Positions 25,306 through 36,994 of a stretch of 64,000 nucleotides of DNA are shown here, in pieces. Source of the stretch: Isoetes taiwanensis (Eukaryota > Streptophyta > Lycopodiopsida > Isoetales > Isoetaceae); contig JAJEKV010000011.1 of the NCBI GenBank assembly GCA_021234155.1, positions 14,049,255-14,113,254 on the forward strand. Direction: 5' to 3'. Positions within the stretch are counted from its first letter, which is position 1. Every line of letters begins with the position of its first letter. The notes beneath the pieces are model-generated. The model had not been told where the DNA came from and did not search any database. It was given only the letters and a program-made list of their open reading frames with translations. Made by a program: the position numbers and the translations under genes.

Positions 25306-25673
25306 CCAGTAAGCATCGCAATAGATGCTAGAGGCAAGAGCATGCAATTTTATGACAAGGTAAAATTTGAATAAAACAAGGATATTTTATTGCCGTCATT
25401 GTTTTATTCTACATTAACAAAATATTAGACATTTCTCACGATAATCGTTTTTTATGCATATTTGAGGGTGATTGTACAAAGCTCAGGCATGGAATTGTTG
25501 CTCTTGGTTACGGCACCAAAAACATTATGGATTATTAAGTTGTCAAAAATTCTTTGCAAGAAAATTGGGTTGATGATGGATACATTCTTATGGAACAAAA
25601 CATTGCACAAAATGGTGGATTATGTAAGATCATCCTTAAAGTTTCATATTTGATCAAAAAAATCAACAATTAA

Positions 25674-26291
25674 AGATGAAAAGCAATAGTAGCATGCCCC
25701 TTTATTTTTGTGTTGTATGTTGTTACTTCTCCAGATTCACTCTTTGCTTGGCCACAGCTTTGCACTAGCTATTGTTTTGGTCAGAGCAGTGGACTCCTCG
25801 ACTCTATAGTCCATGCCACATTAGACCAACAAAAGATAACCTCATTATATTAAGGAATCGTGACAGCAACTTCATATCAAACATCTCTAACGAACACCTT
25901 ATGATAGCACGATTGTACAATCCCGAGTAAGAAAATTATTTGTGTAGTTAAGCTATTTTAATGATTTTTTAACGAAAGCCCAATAGTTCCAATATATAAA
26001 GCAGGGAATCGGCATCCTCCTGCCAATTACCGTACAACTATAATAAGACCTTTGCTGGCAAAACTGCTCGTTAGAATCCACAAGAGCATTTGAATTAGGT
26101 TATTCTAGTTGTTTAACATTTAGCAACTGGCCATAGCCAAAAGCATGCAATTTTGCAGCTTTATATTTCTGATTAGATGTTACTTATTATAATTTGTTGA
26201 AATGTAAAAAAAAATTGCGATTCTGTAATGTACAATATTATCCTGTGATTAGCTCGAACGAATCACATGCTATGGTTAAAAAGATGGAGCC
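25674..26291. other. No gene recognised
   Basis: Downstream flank of the protease pseudogene up to the LINE tail. Nothing else is visible. Confidence 0.4.
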
Positions 26292-29200
26292 AATATTGAA
26301 TTGAACTGAATTGAATGTTTTTTATTGTCCATGGAGACCAATTGGCGTATGGGACCCAATACAAGAGTGCAGCAAGTGTATTACTACCTGGATTAAAAAA
26401 AACTCCGCCTCGAAGTGTTTTTGAGGGAAAAATTATGGCTTCAATAAGACTCCTGACAAACTGTACAAATATACATGTCTTACAAGATGAAGTATTTTTT
26501 ACTCATCAAGTGGTTGTCCAGGGGTATATCTGAGCCCTCGGATCCATTATCCCTTGTATGTATGCACCTAGTGATCGCACCGAAGCTGTGCTAAGTATTA
26601 TATATAGCGGCTCGTTGGGCTTGACCAAGAGAGCGTAGCATGCCCGGATCTGATTATATGTCGGGCAGCTCTGGAAAGTGTGACATTCATTCTCAATGGC
26701 ACCCATCTGGCAACACTGACGAACCATGTCCTGGCGTGGCTCCACAATCCATCTGCCTGTCTCAAATCGGAGATGGTGGGCACTTGTGCGAATGGAGGCG
26801 ATGAGCTTGTGCTTTTTCATGGGCAGATGTGAACGCAGGTAGCATTGTGGGCTGCAGTCTAGCGTAGGATTTATGTGTTGCTTGTAATGTGTCGTTTTGG
26901 CCTGCTCTAGGGCCGTGGGATCATAAAGCTTGCCGAGGAAACAAGTATCAAGGTAATGCATTAGGCTGTCGTGATCGGCCTCTGTGTCCACCTGTATGCA
27001 TCTGTGCTCCTGCACATCCTAACAAGCTAGCCACTGAGCTCTCTTGTCCTTCCAACATGCCTTGAGCTGTTGTGGTTTCATTGCCATGGTATAAGCCAGG
27101 TTCGAGAGACGGACATCATTCATGTTGACTACCTACTGGAAATAGACGATGTGTCTATCAAGGGCTGCCCTCTGAAGAGGTAAGAATCCTATCTTCTACA
27201 GAATGATTTGATTATGGGAACGTGGATTTCACTCTGAGTGCTCATGCTAAGAAGGCTTTCTGCACCTATTATAATTCATTCTAAGTCGTATGGGACACCA
27301 CCGGGCCTGAGACCTCGACCCCATACAGAAGAACGGGCTCCACAGTACCCTTGAACAGATGTGACTGATGGCCCCAATCATAGAGCTATGCCTCGTGGCT
27401 ATTGTGCTACATTGCATAAAGCGCTTTTTAGCATGTTGTCACCCGTAATCGGATGGATGTGTCCCAACAAAGTGTGGAAGGAAATTCCATCCCCAAATAC
27501 TTGTAGGTGGCGTCAACTCCACAATTTGCCTCCAAGGGTGGCGTGAGGATGAGATGAAAATCATCTTAGCCTTGGCCAAATTGACGAGCAGGTCTGCGGC
27601 TTGGCAGAATGCAGTCTAAGGCATTGAGATGAGATTGCATATCCTCCAGAGTATGGGTCAGAAGATCGACATCATCTGTATATATGAGTTGCCTGATGAC
27701 CTGATGCAAAAGTTGGGTACTGCCACTCCCATTGTCAGTGAGCCAGGTTTACAACTGGTCAATGTAGAGGCCGAACAGTGTTGGAGAGAGAGGGCAGCTC
27801 TGGCAGACCCCGATACTGCTAGTTAATGATTTGTCCAGTCGGCTGCATTCAGCTGAAACAGCTCGCGTACAGCCTATATACTGCATTCTGTATACCCATA
27901 GGGATCCCCAGTTCGCACAATCTTGCCCACAGCTTTTCCCGAGGCACAATGTCAAAGCCTTCGCAAAATCAACGAAGCAACAATACAGGTCCTATCAGAA
28001 GTTCTTGATGTCTTCAACCAAGGTCTTCAACATGAAGATATGATCAATAGTTGAGTCTGAAGCCTGCTTGCATGAGGGCCTGCACATCTGCTGCCTCTAC
28101 CCATCTGGTCAATTGCTGCTCGAGAATGCCAGTTAGCAGTTTTGCAAACATTGAACTGACCATGATTGTCCAGTAGTTGGCTGGACAATGTGGATCTCCT
28201 GCCTTGTAAATGGGAACAACCCTGCTTGTGGTCCATTGTCGGGAAAAACTTCCTATAGCACCCTATTGAACAGGGTAGTGAGGATCGGTACTATAGGTTG
28301 ACCCGTCGACTTGAGCAATTATGTTTGCATACTGTCCAAGTCTGCTGCTTCCCATTGGCCAGACATTGTAGGCCTTGAACGTCATCAGCCTCTAGTTCCA
28401 ACTTCGGAGCATTCTGCGGGGGTATGGTTGTCCGTGTCCCGGAGGACATAGAGCTGTTTTAAGTATCGTTCCTAAGTCTAGCAGTGATGTGCCCTGCAGG
28501 CTAAACTGCTTTCGCTCCCTTCGCCAAAAGGTTCTGGGATGACTGTCCAGCAGGTAGAACATTTTCCCTTGATGCCTCGCGATGTACCATGCTTTCCTTG
28601 CCTTTAGGAAAGCGTGATAATGTGCAGTGGCTTGTGGGCGCATAGCTGAATCCGTGATCTGGCGGAGTCTGCATTTGTGTTCCTTACACTCATCATCAAG
28701 CCACCGATTACATGAGAAGGTTGTGGTCTCTGAGATCCTTCGCCGGTGGATTCTCTCAAAACACCTTTCTATTGCGATGTCTAGTAGCTCAATCAGGCTC
28801 GTCTGTTGCTCTAGCGTGGGGGCCTGCAAAATTCCAGGTCGTCTGTGATCATCTCGGTGTAATCCCATGCTCATAATCTAATTGCAACTGAGGTTGGCGA
28901 GGGGCTGCCACATAGGGGACTCCAATTGCTAACCAAGCCAGCTTCAGATAGAGCAGAAGGTGATCTGAGTTGTCCTCCTCATCTCGACTGTTTGTGCCCT
29001 CTCGGAAGTGATTGATGTCATGCATATCCTGCTCAGCCACTAATACATAGTCCACCAAACTAGATCCTTTGCTTGATTCACCTGTCTACAAGTGCATCTG
29101 CGGGAAGACAGGCCACTGTGCCAGGCCATTGCAAATCACTGAGTCAAAGATATCGCAGAGCAGAAGCAACTACCTACCGAAGCACGTGATCTGGTTGTCA

Positions 29201-29510
29201 TCTGATGTCTGTGGCCAAGCTGCCTCTGCGGGGAAGCGCATGACCTGGTTGTCACCTGATGTCTGTGGCCAAGCTGCCTCTGCGGGATACAGCTCCAACA
29301 CATTGACAGCCAATGGGTCGTCTCATGGCCTCTCCACACCTATTTGCGCATTGAAATCTCCAAGGAGTATGACACTGCCCAATTGCTTTTGTTGTTGTAT
29401 GTCATCATATAGGTCGACATAAATGTCCATCCTATCTACATCTGAGTGGCTATGGTAGAAGTTATAGACCTATATTATAGATGCTTAGCGTATTCTAGAG
29501 AGCACCATTA
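26292..29510 (-). mobile_element. LINE (non-LTR retrotransposon), degenerate long copy C
   Basis: Minus-strand relative of copy B. Endonuclease: YDDIQQQKQLGSVILLGDFN near 29,345-29,430 and VDYVLVAEQDMHDINHF at about 29,000-29,055. The linker frame is 28,392-28,874. Reverse transcriptase pieces are at 28,030-28,240 and CPLSPTLFGLYIDQL near 27,750, and the active site reads YTDD (27,671-27,682) instead of YADD. The C-terminal frame 26,506-27,015 has a knuckle-like cluster (RQCCQMGAIENECHTFQSCP). The 3' untranslated region matches copies A and B, and the tail is (TTCAA)n-like at 26,292-26,315. It is truncated at the 5' end within the endonuclease. A 54-bp tandem duplication lies at 29,188-29,295. 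Confidence 0.85.
29188..29295 (-). repeat. 54-bp tandem duplication inside LINE endonuclease
   Basis: Two units starting at 29,188 and 29,242 share 'ctggttgtca(t/c)ctgatg' and the following 30 bases. The duplication keeps the frame (18 codons). Confidence 0.75.
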
Positions 29511-31324
29511 AGCTAGGAGTGTATAGGAAGATCTAAGAATTTAAAACATAAACGAGAAAACAATCTAGTAGACATACTTGGAATCAACAAGCTTTGGAGG
29601 AATTCATCACAAAAAGGAATTCGAATGAGTTCAAGAACTTTGTATAAATCTACAAGTCTATAGGAAGATCTCATAAATTGAAAAATAAATAAGAAAACAA
29701 TTTGCATCGAATGAGAAAGAATTTGAATGAAGTTTCTGTTTTTCAAGAACCTTGTGATTGTCTCAAGCTAATCACGTTTTGTGACATGCAATTTTGTGAT
29801 TCTTTTGAGGTAAACACACTTCATCTTTCAGGCGAGACGAAATGTCCTTTGTGATTGTCTCGAGCAATCACACTTGTAAAACGCGCTGGTAATTTTTCAA
29901 AGAGATGCCGCATTAGAAGGCCTAGATTTGTGGTTAGCTTGAACTAGTCACACAAGCATAGCTTTATGATTAACTTGAGCTAGTCATGACAGGCATCATG
30001 AAATGCACATTGACAGACACCAGAATAGGGGAGCATGCAACAGAGGCGAAGCATGCCACGCAAGAGAGATGCCGCATCAGGGGAGCATGTAACAAAGGTG
30101 AAGTGTGCCACGCAAGAGAGATGCTGCATCAGACATCATAGATTTATGATTAGCTCGAACTAGTCACGGCAGGCAGCTTTGTGATTAACTCGAGCTAGTC
30201 ATGACAGGCATCATGAAATGCACATTGACAGACACCAATAAGAGGAGCATGCAATAGAGGCAAAGCATTCCATGCAAGCACTACCTGGATGGTGGCAATA
30301 TCTCAATGTGATTAACTCACAACTCGAGCGTGCCATGCAAGCACCACCTTAATGTGATTAGCTCACAAAGATTCTTTCTAGCAAATCATATCATTCCCAC
30401 ACTACCTAGATGGCAGTACCTCAATCTGATTAGCTCACAATGCTTCTCTCAAGTGTGCCACTCAAGCACCACCATAATGTGATTAGCTCATAGTTATCAT
30501 TCGTGCAATATTTGGATGGCAGTATCTCAATCTGATTAGCTCAAAGTGATTCTCTCGAGCATGCAACAATCATATCATTCATGCAGTATTTGGATGGCAG
30601 TATCTCAATCTGATTAGCTCAAAGTGATTCTCCCGAGCATGCAACGCAAGCACGACCATAAGTGATCATCTCACAGTGATTCTCGAGTAAATCACATAAT
30701 TCGCGCCTAAAAATTCAGGCCAATCACATTGGCAACCGGATTAAAATCAAGGAGCCAATAAAGTGCACAAAGAGCCTAAGTACATTACTGTCAAGGGAGC
30801 CAATAATCCATGCAAAGAGAGTATATTACTGTCGGGATATCCTAACACAGAACCCAAAGGACTATGTTAAAATCCTTGCTACAAAGGAGGTTTTCCACAT
30901 AATACACGTTCGATTATACTGCTGTTTCTGGTCGATTATATCAACTCATTTTGGCTAACACAACGACATACTCATGTTAGCAATTGGAGTTCCTTAGATG
31001 AGGTAAGGCGGAACCAGGCAATTTGCCATCAACTCTTATTTGATGGATATCAAAATGCAATAGCTAACAGAAAAATTTAAGCACAAGCTCAAACTAGATG
31101 TGTAGCAGATAAACATACATAGATGTAATTTACTCCTACAAAACTAGAGCAGAACATTTTAGAATGGGCATTGTTTTGTTCATGCCCACTCTAACCAGCT
31201 CAAATGTACAATCTAACATTCAACACCAAACCTAAACTCTTAGCATTCAAAATCTCAAAACAGGTACTGTTGTTGAACATTCCTCTATTCAAGATGAGAT
31301 ATCCCAACAATTACATACAGGTTC
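29511..31324. repeat. Degenerate tandem-repeat field, no gene
   Basis: From about 29,760 to 30,700 the string TGATTA(G/A)CTC recurs about ten times in one orientation. Two repeat classes are visible: a block of about 215 bp (compare 29,982 with 30,197) and units of about 78-80 bp (compare 30,531 with 30,609). The flanks (29,511-29,760 and 30,700-31,324) show no genes; the last part is the 3' side of the P2 gene. Confidence 0.6.
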
Positions 31325-31934
31325 CTAATCAAAAAGGCTGAATCCCATATCCTGAAAAAATAAGTAAGAACAAATAAGATGTAGCAAGATAGATAACTGT
31401 ACTGAAATAAGATGCAGCAACAATACTGGAACAATGTAACAGAAACTAGACTGTATTTGCATATGAAAATGAGATATAATGCACAAAAAAAACAGAGAAT
31501 TAATCTTACATCATCTGATTCCTCCTTTTCTTCTGCCTTTTCTTCTTTAGGAGCTTCAGCAGCAGGGGCAGCCGCTACAGCACCACCTCCAGCAGAAGGA
31601 GCAGAAACTGCAATTGCACCACCGCCACCTCCACCACCAACGGCAAATTTTTCCCGACCAAACTGAATTAGTTCATTAATATCTTTGCCGTTCACCTGAG
31701 ACAAGAACAGAGATAATCTGTCCTCGTCTATGTCTGCTCCAACTGAGAAATCCAAACAAAAGCAAATAAACATTGCCCAAAAGATGCAAGAAGTAGCAAG
31801 ATCGAAGACTTTGATAACCATCTCGACGAAAAGGCATTTCAAAACTTACCGGAACCAAGGATGGTCTTGATGCTATCCTCTGTAGGAGCATTCCCTCCTA
31901 GAAGCGCCAACAAATAAGCTGCTACCACCTTCAT
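31325..31934 (-). CDS. RPP2: 60S acidic ribosomal protein P2
   Basis: Minus-strand exons 31,934-31,850, 31,742-31,510 and 31,351-31,325, with GT-AG introns and phases that join to 114 residues. It starts [15 protein letters not shown], has the helical dimerisation domain ([20 protein letters not shown], then [20 protein letters not shown]), a Gly/Ala-rich hinge, and an acidic end terminating [12 protein letters not shown], the conserved P-protein tail that contacts elongation factors. Length and all segments fit eukaryotic P2. P2 dimerises with P1 and forms the lateral stalk of the large ribosomal subunit. The last exon has only nine codons. The start is fixed by the family N-terminus MKVVAAYLL. 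Confidence 0.97.
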
Positions 31935-31990
31935 CTTCGTTGATCCGGTTCCACAGCTCGCTCGTGTTCTGCTCGAAGGATTCTTTGCTT

Positions 31991-32027
31991 ACCCTAACCC
32001 TACTATTGGCGTTTAGGTTTAGGGTTT
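31991..32027 (-). promoter_or_regulatory. Telo-box motifs upstream of RPP2
   Basis: On the minus strand 32,027-32,011 reads AAACCCTAAACCTAAAC and 32,002-31,991 reads TAGGGTTAGGGT (telo repeats in the opposite orientation). Telo-boxes (AAACCCTA) near the start site are well known in plant ribosomal-protein promoters. They lie 57-93 bp upstream of the ATG. Confidence 0.7.
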
Positions 32028-32057
32028 CTATATTTTGTAATGTGCTGACAGGGCTTA

Positions 32058-35000
32058 GGCCCTTTTTCCACGACACTCATGTCTTAAATTTATTAAGATG
32101 TGATTGGGCCACATAGGCATATAAGACACCTTAGTTTTTCCACTGAAATTTTTACGACATGTCTTATATGCATGCCGTACAAGTTTGGAGTCCCATTTTC
32201 TTCCGGGGGAAATCCCCCGCCAGAAAATAAGACATCAAAAGATGTCCAATCAGAGCCGTTCTGCGCCGAAATTTTAGCATGTCGCAAAAAAAGAAGGAAT
32301 AGAATGAGAATGAGAATGGTTTTTTATCGTCCACTAGCATGTCGCCGGACTGGAATTGTTGTACTAGAATCGAATCGCTGGCCACAGGTCAGCGAGGATT
32401 TAGAGGTCGCCACATGTAGGAATTTAGAGGTCGCCACAGGTAGGAATTTGCTGCAAGTTGATTTGTTGCAGGTCGATTTGGCTGTGGTTGAAATTGAAGC
32501 AAGGCAAAAGCAAGACACAATGGTGCAGGTCAAATTTGAGGCAGCCCGAAGCAGTGCAAGTCGATTTTGAAGAGTGCCAGGTATTACATTGCTTGGTTTT
32601 GCAGATTCACAGCCGACCTTTCGAAATAAAAACCATTTTTCGGAAAACATTATTAGGTCAGGATTAGGATTGCGTAGTTGACAGACAAATTCATCGAGAT
32701 GCAGTAAATTTCGGTGATCGGACTCTTGGGCCTATGCCAGATGCCAGAATGGGGTGCTCTTTCGCCGAGGATTTGCTTCAGACGCTCAGAAGTTTTGGAT
32801 TGTCTATCACGCTTAATAAGCTGTCCAATGTGCCACACAGCTATTCTGAATTTAAGGTAGGTCAAAAGATATTTGCTGAAATAGGCATTACAGACAAGGA
32901 TAGAAGCTATGATAAACAAAGATGTATTTCATGCTATATGATAAACAAGGATGTATTCATGCTTGCTAGATATGTTGCCTCATCTGCAACAGCTATCACG
33001 CATCAAGAATTGTGAAATTGCAAAATCAGTGAAATTGTGCCTCTTTCTCACAAATATGCAAACAGAGAGATTGAGTAGTGGAAAAGCAAATTACATCTTC
33101 TTTTTTATTTTGTGAGGGTGTTGGGGTGTGTGCCGGGGAACGCCGCATGTTACGCCGCATGCGGCGTTCCCTTCAGTTTGCGTTCCCGCCTGCGGGACGC
33201 TGGTTGCCAGCATTCAATGATAATTTTGAATCCTTCATCATTCACTTCTTTCCTACGAATTTCTCAGTCGATTTTTGCTTCCTCATCTTGGCGCCTCACT
33301 GGGTCGTCTCTGGATCATTTGATTCTTGAGCTGGGCATTCCCTCAGGATGTTGCTGGATGTTTTTTTGTGGTGTAGGTCTACTCTCTCTGCCGGATTTTT
33401 TTGTGTGGTGTGCGTCTGCGTGGATTTGATTCTCAGCTTTAAGCTTTCATCTACGAATGCAGACAATTTATTTTTTCAGCACTATGGCGATCCATTTCCT
33501 CGGCTGAAGCTAACTATTATTCAAGCCAAAGACAGAAAGTTCATAAGGTTTTCCCTTCTCGGCTTTGCTGGCAATGGCAGTAAGATCCTTAGGGCTCTGT
33601 TTTATTCAAGAAGATACTTTGTTGATTCAGTGGCGGCTTGCGGCATTCTTTCTTTGAGATTTTCTGACAAGAATAAACCAAGGAGGAGATATCTTCTTGG
33701 ATCTGAAATGAGCGACTTAGGTGTTTAGATTCTTCTTTCATTTTTTTTTTTGTGAGTTAGATAGATTGACTCACAGATTTGTTCTTTCTTGTGTGCTTTG
33801 CAAAGGTGGAGAATCGCTTTTGAGAAGGCATTACAGCGCTTCAGCAATCACACCGTTTTGGGAACTTCTAAGAAATGTCAAAAGGAGTTTGCCGGATCGT
33901 CTCTATGCCGAGGTTTGCAACAGAGGTAAAACCCTGCACTTGATAAGTCTCAGAGTCTAAGTGTGCCTGTTTTCTTTTGAAGAATTCATCCCAATGTAAT
34001 GTAAACGATGATGTTGGTTGTGGCATCTTACATTCAGTCCAAAGTAGTGACCTGTTAATGGGTTTATCGTTATCAAGTTTTCACGCAAATAAGCTTTTGT
34101 TTCCAGAACAATCTGCACTTGCTGGCTACTTGCTATTTTTGTAAGGATCAAGCTTATCAGGCATATCATCCTTTGAGAGGTTAGATTTATATTTTATGCT
34201 TTATTTCCACATGCTCATAATAATATTTTGCTTGCTAAAAATTTTATACGATGGTGTAGTTTCCCTTAGTTGGATTTAAAAGCTTTATTTAGGGATAGAA
34301 GTCATGTGTACTTGATTCTGCTCATAACATGCAGGTGACTTATTTTGCTGTTCTATAGGACAATTCCCTCTTTTTTGCCCATCCTCCTATTTGTTAAGAA
34401 AGCTCTCAAACAAAGATTTGCATGTCTAAGAAGTAGGTACATGACATTCTATGTTGGAATTGATTTGTAGGCAGCTACATATTTCCATGCAATGCAATCC
34501 AAATGCACATAATATTGGACAATAATAGCAATAATATGGATCATACAGCACTCCTCCAGTCCACCACAGGTTTGTCATGTTTACACTATTTACACTGTCT
34601 ACATGTCACTCCTCCACACTATTTACATGTATCAATTTGTCATCATTCTATTCTAAAGCCATAGACATTAGAAAATAATACGGAATACCTACTAATACCT
34701 CAAAATGACAGGCAAAGACTTGGCTGTTTATCCAATTAACACAATTCAAGTAATTCTTCTCTGTGTAGCAGTCAGTTTTTACTCGGTACTTTATCAAAGC
34801 TTTTGTTTTGCATGCATTGGATTTATCTTGAATTTCTGCAGTACTTGGCAGACATGTTCCATGGGTTTCTCAAGAATTACCTTCGGAGCAGTGAATGCTT
34901 CTCATAGTACGTTAGGAAGAGAAGATGTGGGAAAGGCAGTACCTATTTCTTCTCTATAAGTTATTCCAGCAGAGCACAATGTCAGTCTTATGCTCCATAT

Positions 35001-36991
35001 TGAATGACAAACTTTTGTACTTCCAACAAAATGACAAAGTCAGAAAATGCTGCTGATATGTTTCAATAAAGCTTGAAGTTTCAATTTTGAATTTACTTTC
35101 TGTTTGAAAAACAACAGGCCAGAGAGGAGGAACTCTCCTGGGAACTTGGCAGACGTGTTATTATAAATGTTGTTTTGTGTGGTGGTGTCTTATCCTAAAG
35201 CTACCCATTGTTATTTATCTGGTTTAACTTTTCTAAGTTCTGTAATTTATATACTAATAATATTCTTGGGCATTGTAATATTAGTATTGTTTTCTGCTTC
35301 TAGGAAGCTGTATATTGGTTCTAATTTGTGTTTTTTTACCATGCCACCACTGAGCGAGCTTCAAGAAAACACAATCTGTATGAAAATGAATTTGAATATC
35401 TGGTTTTGAGCACAAAGCTCTCAAGAGTTTCTGAATAGCAGATTAGAACTGTGCAAATTACTACATCCGATCTACCACAAACATCTATCTGCCATAGCAC
35501 ATTCTGCAAGCAGCGTGAAATCTTAATGTTGGTGTCATCCTGTGCCTGTATCTTGAAGTCTTCAGAGCCAAATCATGCAATGTGGTATTGATTGCAACAA
35601 ATTGATCTGCTCTCAAATTCTGATTTTTCAGTCTCATTGAAGCCAACTTGGGTAATATAGATTTCAAATAAGTTGTCTTATTGCTAATAATTGGCTGCAT
35701 AATTGTACATAAAGTCCTTTTATGAAGTTTAGAGACTACAATATTCTCAAGATAGTGGACACCACAAATTAAATGAGAAAAAGCAACACTTTAGTATTTG
35801 GTACAATATCCTCACACTACAAAACACAAAGAAGATAAATAGCTAATCTCGACATTGCAACATTGAGCGATATTAAGGTAGTCGACTATCTTTAGCACCA
35901 TAAATTAAATAATTCTAGGGGGGGGAGAGATTTTCTTGATCCTAGCAAGGGCTTGCTTTTGCAGAGATTTTCTTGATCCTAACGAGGGCTGTGGAGGTCC
36001 AAACCCTCCGGCTTTGGCAAAAGATCACTGGCCATAGCAATAGATAATCGGCAAGGCCTGGTGGTTTGGTTTGGTTTGGTCAGGCTCACAGCATATCTAC
36101 ATGCTCTGTCCTTGGCAGATTTTGCACCATTGTTACTCGCATTTGGTTCAGGATTCTGGCTTAGTTCAAAGGGGTCAAGGTTGGTTCAAGCTTCCGACTT
36201 GGTGTGATTTTGGTTCAGGGGTTTTGTGCTACTACAACAAATCCGCAAGAAATTTGAGGCTTTGATGAGGCCGTTGGCGGCCTCGAGGTTCGACTCCTCC
36301 ATCCTCGCTTATTGCTGACTAGAGCTTCTAGCTTGTGTGGTTGCTTCATGACAGACGTTCAGGCCTTTTTTAGTTTGTGGAGATAAAATATCATGTAAAT
36401 TGTGAATATGATGTTTTTGTATGGTGTTTAATTGCCCATATTTGCACCATTGGAACGTGCACATCAAATTTTGATCAAAAATTCGTTAGCCCTTGGTTTG
36501 GCATAAATATAAGAATATTCTTCAAATCAATGCTCAAATATGTCATGCCACAAAGTTTAGGACAATATCATCAAATTTGTGATTTTAAAGTTTAAATTGC
36601 ACATAGTATACTTAATTTACATTACAATTTCGCCAGACTACCCAATTACATTATGCACTCTGTCTTATCTACACACTCTATTAAATATATTCCAGGACAA
36701 CCATGTCAAGCACCCTCCACCTCTTAGCATTCCATTCACCTTCATTACATTGCGCCTGCAAAAATAACCCTAGCCCCATATGTCCATGACTAACCCTAAT
36801 CCCACACGTCCATCACTAATGCCCGGCATCGCCGGGCACACGTTTCTAGTGTCTTATATTATAGGACACCTCTCATAATGAAGCCATGGAAAACTAATTT
36901 TTTTAAGACATGTCACAAGAATGATGTGGCACTTCAAATGTTGTCTTATAGTTATAAGACAGCCATATTTTAAGCCAATGGAAAAAGGGCC
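32058..36991. mobile_element. MITE-like TIR element (TTA target duplication), split by a Helitron
   Basis: The 13-bp perfect terminal inverted repeats are GGCCCTTTTTCCA at 32,058 and TGGAAAAAGGGCC ending at 36,991. They are flanked by TTA on both sides (32,055-32,057 and 36,992-36,994). GGCC-starting termini and a TTA duplication are typical of PIF/Harbinger (Tourist-type) elements. The native element appears to be only about 320 bp (32,058-32,234 plus 36,850-36,991): its two arms both end in ATAAGACA at the centre, and the rest is the inserted Helitron-like element. No transposase is encoded. Confidence 0.7.
32235..36849 (+). mobile_element. Helitron-like element, non-autonomous
   Basis: The 3' end has the canonical form: a hairpin GCCCGGC-ATC-GCCGGGC (36,821-36,837), 8 bases, then CTAG (36,846-36,849), followed by T. 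The proposed 5' end begins TC at 32,235 after an A, which fits A^T insertion and sits exactly where the MITE arms would meet (AAGACA|TGTCTT). No Rep, helicase or complete gene is recognised within its 4.6 kb. Open frames at 33,348-33,728 and 33,721-33,960 may be captured fragments of unknown origin. A 14-bp perfect stem (33,136-33,149 with 33,158-33,171) lies inside. Confidence 0.6.
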
Positions 36992-36994
36992 TTA

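Larger units (their letters stand above)
17938..25673 (+). pseudogene. Truncated papain-like protease pseudogene split by insertions
   Basis: Copy of the 10,679-12,062 gene. It starts only at the end of exon 1 (FVDWQKSV..., 17,938-18,008), continues with exon 2 (18,110-18,345) and the start of exon 3 (18,425-18,462), resumes after gypsy element 1 at 25,020, is cut again at 25,059-25,305, and finishes with exon 4 (25,460-25,673). The introns correspond to those of the intact gene, so this is a DNA-level duplication, not a processed copy. The catalytic Cys codon is changed to Ser (GSSWGLS), WG after the catalytic Asn is lost (KNSLQ), and several stops and shifts are present. The propeptide and signal peptide are missing. 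Confidence 0.9.

Noticed and set aside
31412-31666. Plus-strand frame with Ala/Pro-rich sequence
   Set aside because: Shadow of the Gly/Ala-rich hinge of RPP2 on the other strand.
36062-36080. Repeated ggttt units
   Set aside because: Only three to four units, not a telomeric or microsatellite array of note.
36240-36310. tRNA-like string GAGGTTCGACTCCTC resembling a T-arm
   Set aside because: No partner for the acceptor stem, and no D-arm or anticodon arm upstream at the right distance. Taken as chance.
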